The notes under the pieces: model-generated
What the model was told of the DNA's origin: nothing
What the model saw: the letters and a program-made list of their open reading frames with translations, nothing else
Databases searched by the model: none
Source: an uncultured Ruminococcus sp.
GTDB lineage: Bacteria; Bacillota; Clostridia; Oscillospirales; Ruminococcaceae
Length of the DNA: 8,986 nucleotides
Direction of reading: 5' to 3'
NCBI GenBank assembly: GCA_900553335.1
Contig: USCU01000034.1
Coordinates: 1 to 8,986 of the forward strand
In this document: piece by piece, positions 1 through 6,742 of the stretch
Numbering within the stretch: position 1 is the first letter of the stretch
Layout: each line of letters opens with the position of its first letter
Position numbers and translations under genes: made by a program

Positions 1-3000
1 CCTGATGATACTTCCGAGTGGCAGGGAGAATTTTTAGAAGTCGATTACTCTCAGATAGTTAGTCAGCTCACATATGAAAATGAAGTAGTACCACCAACTA
101 TTTATTATTCAAGCGTAGTAGAAGACAGCTATACCAAAACAGATGAAAATGGTAACATTACTATTAATCGAGATGCTTTTAAAACAGGGAACTGGACTAC
201 GCAGAAGCCTGATATAGTTCGTTCGATTGCCGTTGACTTCGGTGAGGGTATTGCAAATAACGGAATGGGCATGATGCTTGAAATTAAAATGAAAGCGCCT
301 ACCGATCCGAATGATTACAATAAAATAGCAACTAACTCTTGTTCTGTAGGCTATGAATGGATTCAAAAGACAGACGAATCTAAAACATACCCTGACTATT
401 TAACATCTAATACTGTTCCTGTGCAGTATATTCCGGGTTGCAGAATTATTTTGACCAAAAAAGATGAAACTAGCGGTCAATCAATTACCGGAGCGACTTT
501 TGAGCTTTACAAAAAGGGTAACGGTGTTTCAGATGAGTTGATAGGAACATATGAAACTAACGAAAACGGAAGAATCAGCGTTAGCGGGCTTGATTTTGGT
601 GATTATTACTTTAAGGAAACAGTTGCTCCTAAAGGATACGAGCTTTCAGGTTCAATAAGTGAAATAATAACGCTTGATGAAAACACTTTGAATCAAAGTA
701 TAAATTTTGAAAACACAAGAAAGAGCGGAAGCATTACTGTTAAGAAGGTGTCTGACCGACTTCCTGACCTTGTTTTGCAAGGCGCCGAGTTTATGCTCTG
801 CAGAGAGGACGGCACTGCTGTTTCTGATAATGTGTTTGTTACAAATGAAAACGGAGAAATAAAGATAACAGGCCTTCTATGGGGAAAATATTATCTTTTA
901 GAAACGAAAGCGCCTAATGGCTATGAGATTTCAAATGAAAAAATTGAGTTTGAAATCAACGCAGAAACAGTTGAAGCGCCTGAAATCAAGACTGTAACTA
1001 ATGAACAGAAGCCTGCAACAGCAGTGCTTGAAAAATACGAGCTTAGCAGTGACAAATACGGAGAATTTTCTCATGACGATAACGGTAATTTATCGACTGA
1101 GATTGATAAAAATTCTCCTATAAGCGGTGCTGTTTATGAGTTGTACGATGAGAATGACAATAAGTTAAGCACCAATGTTACAGCCAATGACGGAAAAATA
1201 TATGCTGAGGATCTGACATTCGGACGGTATTATTTCTTAGAGAAAACACCTGCTAAGGGATATTCAAAGTATGATGAAAAAATCTGGTTTGAAGTAAATG
1301 CCGAACATACATCGGCGAATTTGATTATAAAAACCGCCGATGCTAGAAAAACAGGAAGCGTATGGCTTCAAAAGAGCGATGATAAAGGAGCGCTTGTTAA
1401 AGGTGCCACTTACAGTTTGTTTGATAAGAACGGCAATAAGCTCTATGTAACTGAAGTAAATTCGGGAAAAGGAGATAGTAAGTATAAATACTCCGATAGC
1501 TCAAGCGGTACAACCGACATGATTACAAGTGCTGAGGGTATTATTGAAATTGACGGAATTCATTGGGGAGATTATTATTTACAGGAAACAGCTTCGCCTA
1601 AAGGCTATGAATTAAATCCTGAAAAGTATGAGTTTACTGTTGATAAGGATACAGTTACAAGCACTATTGTAAAGAGCGCTACCGATAACCGATATAAAGG
1701 AGTGGCAGAGCTTACAAAGTGTGAAGAAGGAAACGAGAGCAGGTTGCTTTCGGGAGCTGTATTTACTCTGTACAATAATGACGGAAGCATTTATCGGGAC
1801 GATCTTGTTACAGACGATAACGGAAAGTTAAGAGTCGAAAATATCGACTGGGGAAGCTATTATTTCTTAGAGAAAACTGCTCCTGAGGGTTATGGTCTTA
1901 ATCCTCAAAAGGTAAGATTTTCCGTGAATAACCTGACAGCAGGAAAGCTTCAGGAAATTACGGTTACTGACCCTGTGAAAAACTATAAGCTGACGGTTAA
2001 TAAGAAAATTTTACAGTCAGATGTAGTGTTGGCTCACGGTAATCCTACCTTCACATTTGAAGTTAAAAACACACAGACCGGGCATACATACTATAAGACT
2101 GTTTCGTTTGGAAGCGATAATATTGCTCCCGGCAAAGACGGATATGCGGAGGCATCTGTAGTATTTGCTCTTCCAATGGGAGAATACGACATTTCCGAAG
2201 TAAGTGTTGACAGATATAAGCTTTCTGCTATTGAGCCTACAGAATATGCTCGTGGTGATAAGGCAGTTGTAATGCTTAATGACAGCACTCCTGAAGAGGG
2301 CATTTATGTTTCGTTTACAAACGATAAAACTGATCAGAGCAAAACAACAGATAATTCTACGGTAACGAATATTCTTAACCGAGCAAGAAAGCTGACAGCG
2401 ATTGTTGCCGATTATCACGGTCCGACAACGGTAACAAAGGATAAGATTTCACCTGATGATCTGACAGTATATGCTATATACGATGACGGAACTCAGATAA
2501 CTGTTGAAAACTATAAGCTTGATCCGGAAACATTAAGCGCTGAGAACAACGGTGATTTTGAAATTTCAGTAAGCTATACTGATGGCGGAATTACTCGTAA
2601 GGATTCGTTTATTGTAAACATTGATCTGCCAACTCCGTTTACAGCACAGTTTGTCAATAAAAATGCAAACGGAACATATTCTACTGCGAATACGCCTAGA
2701 GAATTTGTAGATTCAGACGGCACTAGATATGACGGGTTAGTTAAGATCACCGGATATAACGGTACTTCAAGTGTTATTAACTTTCCGGCAATGCTGACTG
2801 GCTATATTCCAACTGGTTCTGAAACGGAGAATACAAGATATGCAGGTATGAAGTTTAAAGTTGTCGGTGTTGAAAAAAGTACATCCGGATTTTATTCGAT
2901 TGATGTTAAAAACGGAAGTAAGAGCATAACTAGCATAAGCTTTGCTGAAGGTATTGAATTTATCGGACACAGAGCGTTTAGCAATTTTGACGGACTAAAC

Positions 3001-4398
3001 TGTACTCTTGAGTTCCCGAATTCGCTGACACAAATTGGGGATTACGCTTTCTTCAATTGTAAAGGCTTAAAAGGCGATTTAGTAATTCCTGACAGTGTAG
3101 CAAAAATTGCGAACAGTGCTTTCCAGAGCGCCTATGCAACTGTGGGAGAGTGCGGAAATCTTGTCATAGGAAAAAATGTGGAAGCTATTGGAGAATACTC
3201 ATTTAATGGATGTAAGTTTAATGGAAGTTTAACGTTTGCTGAAAACAGCAGTTTAAAAACTATAGGATCTAATGCTTTCATCAATTGTAGTAGCTTTACG
3301 GGTGATTTGAGGATACCGGCAAGTGTAACCCAAATCGGCAACAGCGCATTTTACTCGTGTTCCGGATTTAATGGAAGATTGGATTTCGGAAACGAAAGTC
3401 AGCTTAAAACAATCGGTAATTATGCTTTCTGGAGATGCAAAGGCTTCACGGGTGATTTAAAAATACCTTCTAATGTTGAAACAATCGGTAATAATGCGTT
3501 TACGGGATGCAATGGTTTTAACGGAACATTAACGTTTGAAGCTGGCAGTAAGCTTAAAACTATCGGTAATTATGCGTTCAGCGCATATAATTGGAACTAT
3601 GATGCACCTAAGTTTACAGGAGATTTGACACTTCCTGAAGGATTAGAAACTATCGGTGATCACGCTTTCTACTGTTGTAAAGAACTTGATGGATATTTAA
3701 CACTTCCGAGCACATTAAAAGTAATTAATAACTGGGCTTTCTATGAATGTACTAATCTAAAGAGTCAAAACTTAATAATTCCGGATACTGTAGAAGTTCT
3801 TGGAAACAGAGCCTTTGCTAACTGTGAAAGCTTAAGCGGCGAATTACATTTGCCTCAAAACAGCAATATAACTGCTATAGAAATGAATACTTTCTATAAC
3901 TGCTATAGTTTAACCGGAAACTTGAATATTCCTTCTAATATAAAGAAAATCGGATATGGCGCTTTCGCTATGTGTCGTGGATTCAACGCCTTGGAATTGA
4001 ATGAAGGTTTAGAGGAAATCAGCGCGTCGATCAGCGGTGAAGGTTATGAGAACTATGGCTCATTCCGAGAATGTACGGGATTTAAGAGCAATTTGACAAT
4101 ACCTAAGAGCGTTAAAGTTATAGGACAGGATGCATTCCATACTTGCAGAGGTTTCAACGGATATGTTTTAACTATACCTGAAGGTAATAGTTTAACAGAA
4201 ATTGGAAAAACAGCATTCGCTTATTGTAACTTTAACAATAGTAATTCTGTAATCTATATTGCAAGAAAATCAACAGATACTGTTTCGGCTATTACAAATA
4301 TCAACGATCCTGGTATCAGCACTTCGGCTGCGACTATCGGAGACAGCATCTGTTACGGCTATCAAGTAAAAGGTATTTACTTTATCCGAGATAACTAG
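1..4398 (+). CDS. Giant SpaA/CnaB - Big_3 - BspA-type LRR surface protein (5' partial)
   Basis: The frame is open from base 1, so the true start and signal peptide lie upstream; 1465 residues are visible, ending TAG then immediately TAA. Residues 1-145 form an unassigned beta-rich region. Five SpaA/CnaB domains follow, at about 146-242, 243-336, 337-450, 452-566 and 567-661. Each has an early strand Lys (LTKKD, VKK, LEK, LQK, LTK), an E-box such as KETVAPKGY, LETKAPNGY or LEKTAPEGY, and an Asn/Asp near the end, the pattern expected for intramolecular Lys-Asn/Asp isopeptide bonds. A sixth, longer pilin-type beta domain covers about 662-792 and a Big_3-type Ig-like domain (DLTVYAIYDDGT) about 793-878. 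About 17 BspA/LRR_5-type repeats (IGxxAFxxCxGFxGxLxIP) fill about 985-1415. There is no LPXTG motif, terminal hydrophobic segment or basic tail, which is odd for a protein rich in CnaB domains. Likely role: extracellular adhesin or stalk; the ligand is unknown. The family assignment is firm and the function is inferred. Confidence 0.9.
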   Translation, partial: PDDTSEWQGEFLEVDYSQIVSQLTYENEVVPPTIYYSSVVEDSYTKTDENGNITINRDAFKTGNWTTQKPDIVRSIAVDFGEGIANNGMGMMLEIKMKAPTDPNDYNKIATNSCSVGYEWIQKTDESKTYPDYLTSNTVPVQYIPGCRIILTKKDETSGQSITGATFELYKKGNGVSDELIGTYETNENGRISVSGLDFGDYYFKETVAPKGYELSGSISEIITLDENTLNQSINFENTRKSGSITVKKVSDRLPDLVLQGAEFMLCREDGTAVSDNVFVTNENGEIKITGLLWGKYYLLETKAPNGYEISNEKIEFEINAETVEAPEIKTVTNEQKPATAVLEKYELSSDKYGEFSHDDNGNLSTEIDKNSPISGAVYELYDENDNKLSTNVTANDGKIYAEDLTFGRYYFLEKTPAKGYSKYDEKIWFEVNAEHTSANLIIKTADARKTGSVWLQKSDDKGALVKGATYSLFDKNGNKLYVTEVNSGKGDSKYKYSDSSSGTTDMITSAEGIIEIDGIHWGDYYLQETASPKGYELNPEKYEFTVDKDTVTSTIVKSATDNRYKGVAELTKCEEGNESRLLSGAVFTLYNNDGSIYRDDLVTDDNGKLRVENIDWGSYYFLEKTAPEGYGLNPQKVRFSVNNLTAGKLQEITVTDPVKNYKLTVNKKILQSDVVLAHGNPTFTFEVKNTQTGHTYYKTVSFGSDNIAPGKDGYAEASVVFALPMGEYDISEVSVDRYKLSAIEPTEYARGDKAVVMLNDSTPEEGIYVSFTNDKTDQSKTTDNSTVTNILNRARKLTAIVADYHGPTTVTKDKISPDDLTVYAIYDDGTQITVENYKLDPETLSAENNGDFEISVSYTDGGITRKDSFIVNIDLPTPFTAQFVNKNANGTYSTANTPREFVDSDGTRYDGLVKITGYNGTSSVINFPAMLTGYIPTGSETENTRYAGMKFKVVGVEKSTSGFYSIDVKNGSKSITSISFAEGIEFIGHRAFSNFDGLNCTLEFPNSLTQIGDYAFFNCKGLKGDLVIPDSVAKIANSAFQSAYATVGECGNLVIGKNVEAIGEYSFNGCKFNGSLTFAENSSLKTIGSNAFINCSSFTGDLRIPASVTQIGNSAFYSCSGFNGRLDFGNESQLKTIGNYAFWRCKGFTGDLKIPSNVETIGNNAFTGCNGFNGTLTFEAGSKLKTIGNYAFSAYNWNYDAPKFTGDLTLPEGLETIGDHAFYCCKELDGYLTLPSTLKVINNWAFYECTNLKSQNLIIPDTVEVLGNRAFANCESLSGELHLPQNSNITAIEMNTFYNCYSLTGNLNIPSNIKKIGYGAFAMCRGFNALELNEGLEEISASISGEGYENYGSFRECTGFKSNLTIPKSVKVIGQDAFHTCRGFNGYVLTIPEGNSLTEIGKTAFAYCNFNNSNSVIYIARKSTDTVSAITNINDPGISTSAATIGDSICYGYQVKGIYFIRDN
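436..1983 (+). repeat. Five tandem SpaA/CnaB-type domains within the giant surface protein
   Basis: Five consecutive coding units of about 95-115 residues share a conserved core of G-A-x-(F/Y)-x-L in the first half and W/FGxYYxxE(T/K)xAPxGY in the second. They are diverged at DNA level, so this is an old domain array rather than a recent duplication. The third unit has a variant E-box (EKTPAKGY) and ends TADARK, and the fourth carries an extra Gly/Ser/Lys/Tyr-rich loop near 1461-1515. Confidence 0.85.
2962..4230 (+). repeat. BspA-type leucine-rich repeat array, about 17 units
   Basis: Units of about 22-28 residues are marked by IG-x-x-AF-x-x-C followed by a GF-x-G-x-L-x-IP element. I count 17 AF/SF/TF anchors, from HRAF to KTAF. 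Most units keep a Cys two or three residues after AF, as expected for the buried ladder of LRR_5 folds. The array is coding and sits at the C-terminus of the giant protein, where it is the most likely ligand-contacting surface. Confidence 0.85.
3217..3684 (+). repeat. 150-bp higher-order repeat (paired LRR units), three copies
   Basis: Within the LRR array two unit types alternate: a FNGxLxF...LKTIG unit and a FTGDLxIP...IGNxAF unit. Together they make a 50-residue block. The landmark tttaa(t/c)gga begins at 3217, 3367 and 3517, and the (a/g)(g/t)(c/t)ttaaaac landmark falls at about 3251, 3401 and 3551, each exactly 150 bases apart. The third copy is longer by six codons, an insertion around residues YNWNYDAP. 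This points to duplication of two-repeat blocks. Confidence 0.8.
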
Positions 4399-4408
4399 TA
4401 AGTTCCCT

Positions 4409-4433
4409 CCCTGCGGCTCTATATGCCGCAGGG
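4409..4433 (+). promoter_or_regulatory. Intercistronic 9-bp GC-rich hairpin
   Basis: CCCTGCGGC (4409-4417) pairs perfectly with GCCGCAGGG (4425-4433) around a 7-base loop, 10 bases after the stop of the giant protein. No run of T follows (the next bases are tatggga), so it is not a standard intrinsic terminator. It could be an mRNA-processing or 3'-end stabilising element, or a weak attenuator setting the ratio of the adhesin to the sipW cassette. The structure is seen directly; the role is inferred. Confidence 0.6.
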
Positions 4434-4445
4434 TATGGGATATTC

Positions 4446-4453
4446 AAAAGGAG
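4446..4453 (+). promoter_or_regulatory. Ribosome binding site of sipW with unusually long spacer
   Basis: AAAAGGAG is the only good Shine-Dalgarno match upstream of the signal peptidase frame. It lies 15 bases from the TTG at 4469, well beyond the usual 5-10. An in-frame TAA at 4463-4465 rules out any earlier start. The combination suggests low translation. Confidence 0.55.
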
Positions 4454-4468
4454 TGTTAAAATTAAGAA

Positions 4469-4987
4469 TTGAAAAGAGTAGCAAATATTTTATCTACACT
4501 CATAATAGTGTTATTGGTTATAGCTCTTACAGCAGTGTTGATTTCAAAGCTGGTTTTCGGCATTGAAATGAAAGCAGTTTTGACTGGATCTATGGAGCCT
4601 GAGCTTCCGGTTGGTAGCCTTCTGATTATAAGTCCAACTGAGTATGATAAAGTTGAAGTTGGCGATGACATAACGTTTGTCAGAGATGAAAAACTGACGC
4701 TTGTAACTCATAGAGTTATTCAAAAAGACGATGAAACACAAAAAATTACCACACAGGGAATAGCAAATAATACACCTGATAAGCCGACGAGCTTTGAAAA
4801 TGTTGTCGGTAAGGTAGTGTTTCACATACCACTTGTAGGTTATTTCGTGATATGGACATCTACCGTTAAGGGAAAAGTCATATGCGGAATCATAATTGTC
4901 GCACTGGTTGCGCTTAGCATTGTTCTATCAAAATCCGATAAAAATTGCTCGGATGAAGATAAAGCAGACGAGCAGACTGACGGCTAA
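4469..4987 (+). CDS. sipW: SipW-type (ER/archaeal-type) signal peptidase I
   Basis: This 172-residue membrane protease should cleave the signal peptides of the TasA/CalY-like proteins encoded next to it. Residues about 6-30 form an N-terminal membrane anchor. TGSMEPELPVG carries the catalytic Ser41, and THRV carries His81 where bacterial P-type enzymes have Lys; this Ser-His pairing defines the SipW/ER class. A conserved GIANNTPD box follows at 97-104, then GKVVFHIPLVGYF and a second membrane segment at about 134-156 with a short charged tail. Length and two-anchor topology fit SipW. In B. subtilis SipW the corresponding box has GD where this has GI, so the acidic residue there is replaced by Ile98; Asp104 is kept. 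The start is TTG, fixed by an upstream in-frame stop. It lies 70 bases after the giant adhesin and 34 bases before the first TasA-like gene, suggesting cotranscription with the latter. Confidence 0.9.
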   Translation: MKRVANILSTLIIVLLVIALTAVLISKLVFGIEMKAVLTGSMEPELPVGSLLIISPTEYDKVEVGDDITFVRDEKLTLVTHRVIQKDDETQKITTQGIANNTPDKPTSFENVVGKVVFHIPLVGYFVIWTSTVKGKVICGIIIVALVALSIVLSKSDKNCSDEDKADEQTDG

Positions 4988-5021
4988 TAAATATTAAAAC
5001 TTTTCTAAAGGAGGAAAAGAA

Positions 5022-5897
5022 ATGAAATCAAAAAACAAGAAGATTTTTGCGGGAGTTATCTCACTTGGGATAATTGCTGCGGTAGCAATCGGAGGAACTC
5101 TTTCGTATCTAACCGATTCCACGGAGCAAAGGGCAAACAATTTTACATTTGCTTCCAACGGTATTGATGCCATGCTTACAGAGCCTGATTGGGACGGAGT
5201 TATAGATTATTTGTATCCGGACGATCCCGACTTCCCTGAAGGTTCTAATGCTGATATCGTTCCGGTTTACGGTTACAACGAAGATGGAAAACCGATTACT
5301 GAACAGCCTAATGATATAGTTTACGGCGAGGACAATGCTAAGAACATGATTCCGGGTCAGACGGCTAAAAAGAACCCGATCATCACAAACACGGGAACTA
5401 TGACTGATGAGTGGGTAGCAGCTAAGGTAACTTTTGTTTACGGCGAGGGATCATCAAATGCCGGAAAAGCTCTTAACGAAGCTGATTGGGCACTTGTAAA
5501 AGAATATATACAGGTTGATTATAATACAGCTGAATCGGATAATGGCTACTGGACTCAGGTAGGTGCTGCCGAAACAGTTTCACAAACCTATTACTACAGC
5601 GAAATTTTGAATAAAGGAACTGAAACTAACGGTAAAGTAACCTATGGAGAAGTTACACAGCCGATCTTCAATACAGTTACATTAAGCACTGAAGCAGACA
5701 ACGAAACAGTTGAAAAGCTTATTAAGATGGGTGGAATTGCAATTTACATAGAAGGTTATGCCGTACAAAGCGACGCTTACTCTGATTATGCTGCATGGAT
5801 GGCAAGTAACTCTGCTGTATTTGAACACACACCAACAACAGGTTATGCACCTGATACAGGAGTAGCAAGCCCTGGAATTTTTCCAAAATCAGCGTAA
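5022..5897 (+). CDS. TasA/CalY-like SipW-dependent secreted protein 1
   Basis: A 291-residue exported protein of the TasA/camelysin (CalY) class, proposed to be a subunit of a surface fibre or matrix. The N-terminus is a SipW-type signal: basic KSKNKK, a hydrophobic core at about 8-25, then GGTLS followed by YLTDS, with predicted cleavage after Ser28. The typical early motif NNFTFASNGIDAMLTEPDWD follows, and then MIPGQTAKKNPIITNTGTMTDEWVAAKV, the PG...K...NTG pattern of the beta-sandwich fold. Compared with the next gene it carries an extra Asp/Pro/Glu-rich stretch at about 58-105. The start is ATG, with TAAAGGAGG seven bases upstream. It ends without a sorting signal: TPTTG near the C-terminus has no hydrophobic tail behind it. 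A fibre role rests on homology to TasA; other TasA-like proteins are proteases or of unknown role. Confidence 0.85.
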   Translation: MKSKNKKIFAGVISLGIIAAVAIGGTLSYLTDSTEQRANNFTFASNGIDAMLTEPDWDGVIDYLYPDDPDFPEGSNADIVPVYGYNEDGKPITEQPNDIVYGEDNAKNMIPGQTAKKNPIITNTGTMTDEWVAAKVTFVYGEGSSNAGKALNEADWALVKEYIQVDYNTAESDNGYWTQVGAAETVSQTYYYSEILNKGTETNGKVTYGEVTQPIFNTVTLSTEADNETVEKLIKMGGIAIYIEGYAVQSDAYSDYAAWMASNSAVFEHTPTTGYAPDTGVASPGIFPKSA

Positions 5898-5946
5898 GCT
5901 GTTTTAATAAAAACAAAAAAATAATTTACAAAAGAGGTAAAACATT

Positions 5947-6681
5947 ATGAAAAACACAATTCAAAAAAACAGAAAGAAATTAATCGCAGGAGTACTTAGC
6001 ATTTGCTTGATAGCAGCTATTGCAGTCGGCGGAACATTGGCTTACTTGACTGATTCAGAGAAGGCTACTAACACATTCAGTGTTGGTGATCTTGACATAA
6101 CTCTTACAGAGCCTAAGTGGGACGATGAAACAGACGGTAAGGATTTAGTACCTGGTGACACAGAGGAAAAGAACCCTACGATTGCTGCTGTTGAACATGA
6201 CAGCTATATGAGAACAATTATGTCTATTCAGGATAAGAACGGAAATGCAATTACTGATCAGGATCGTCTTGATTTGATTCTTGCAACTATCCGTTACGCA
6301 GATCCTGCACTTGCAGAGACTAATTCATATTCACTTTCTGATCTCGAAGCTTACAATATGATCAACAGTGAGTTTACACTAGTTGCAGATAAGTCTTCAT
6401 CGAAGGATAATGTAACAGGTGTGTACTACTTTAATTACAACAACGTTCTGGCAGAGGGTGAAACCGCAACTCTCTTTACAAATATTGTAATTCCTACAGA
6501 TTGGAACCAAACTCAGCTTAAAACACTTGGAGAGTATCAGATCGTAATTGAGGCTCAGGCAATTCAGGTTGATCATTTTGAAAGCGCAGAAGCTGCATTT
6601 TCAGCACTTGACGCCGAGGTTGAAGCTGGTACAATCCAAAAGGATTATGCAACTGTTGGCGGTGTAACAGTTAAAGCTTAA
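5947..6681 (+). CDS. TasA/CalY-like SipW-dependent secreted protein 2
   Basis: A 244-residue paralogue of the upstream gene. Basic KKNRKK-like N-terminus, hydrophobic core at about 12-29, then GGTLA followed by YLTDSEKATNTFSVGDLDI; cleavage by the SipW enzyme is predicted after Ala32. The mature part has the LVPGDTEEKNPTI element and a YMR strand where its neighbour has NTGTMTDEW. Its C-terminal IEAQAIQVDHFESAEAAFSAL segment aligns by eye with IYIEGYAVQSDAYSDYAAWMA in the neighbour, so the two share the fold to the end. It is about 45 residues shorter, chiefly through lack of the acidic insertion. ATG start with AGAGG nine bases upstream. There are 49 bases between it and protein 1, with no terminator, so the pair is probably one transcript. 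Likely second fibre subunit or assembly partner; the division of labour is unknown. Confidence 0.85.
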   Translation: MKNTIQKNRKKLIAGVLSICLIAAIAVGGTLAYLTDSEKATNTFSVGDLDITLTEPKWDDETDGKDLVPGDTEEKNPTIAAVEHDSYMRTIMSIQDKNGNAITDQDRLDLILATIRYADPALAETNSYSLSDLEAYNMINSEFTLVADKSSSKDNVTGVYYFNYNNVLAEGETATLFTNIVIPTDWNQTQLKTLGEYQIVIEAQAIQVDHFESAEAAFSALDAEVEAGTIQKDYATVGGVTVKA

Positions 6682-6727
6682 GTCTTTAAGTTCAGCCGCA
6701 TAAATGCAGTTGTGACTAAATTGTTCT

Positions 6728-6737
6728 AAAGGAGGTG
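6728..6737 (+). promoter_or_regulatory. Ribosome binding site deciding the start of the NPSTG protein
   Basis: AAAGGAGGTG is a near-perfect Shine-Dalgarno. It lies seven bases (from GGAGG) before ATG 6743 but only four before the in-frame TTG at 6740, so ATG 6743 is the preferred start. Confidence 0.7.
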
Positions 6738-6742
6738 AGTTG

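Noticed and set aside
2017..2418. Minus-strand open frame of 133 codons opposite the adhesin
   Set aside because: It overlaps a well-supported domain-coding region, has no ribosome site of note and no recognisable domain; it is a shadow frame, like the other short minus-strand frames.
436..4230. Regular repeats considered as a CRISPR array or non-coding repeats
   Set aside because: The periodicity is in the protein frame (SpaA and LRR domains), with diverged codons and no constant repeat-spacer structure.
5827..5897. TPTTG near the end of TasA-like protein 1 as a sortase motif
   Set aside because: No hydrophobic segment or basic tail follows; the protein ends 20 residues later in GIFPKSA.
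6740..6742. TTG as start of the NPSTG protein
   Set aside because: It is only four bases from the GGAGG core; ATG 6743 has ideal spacing.
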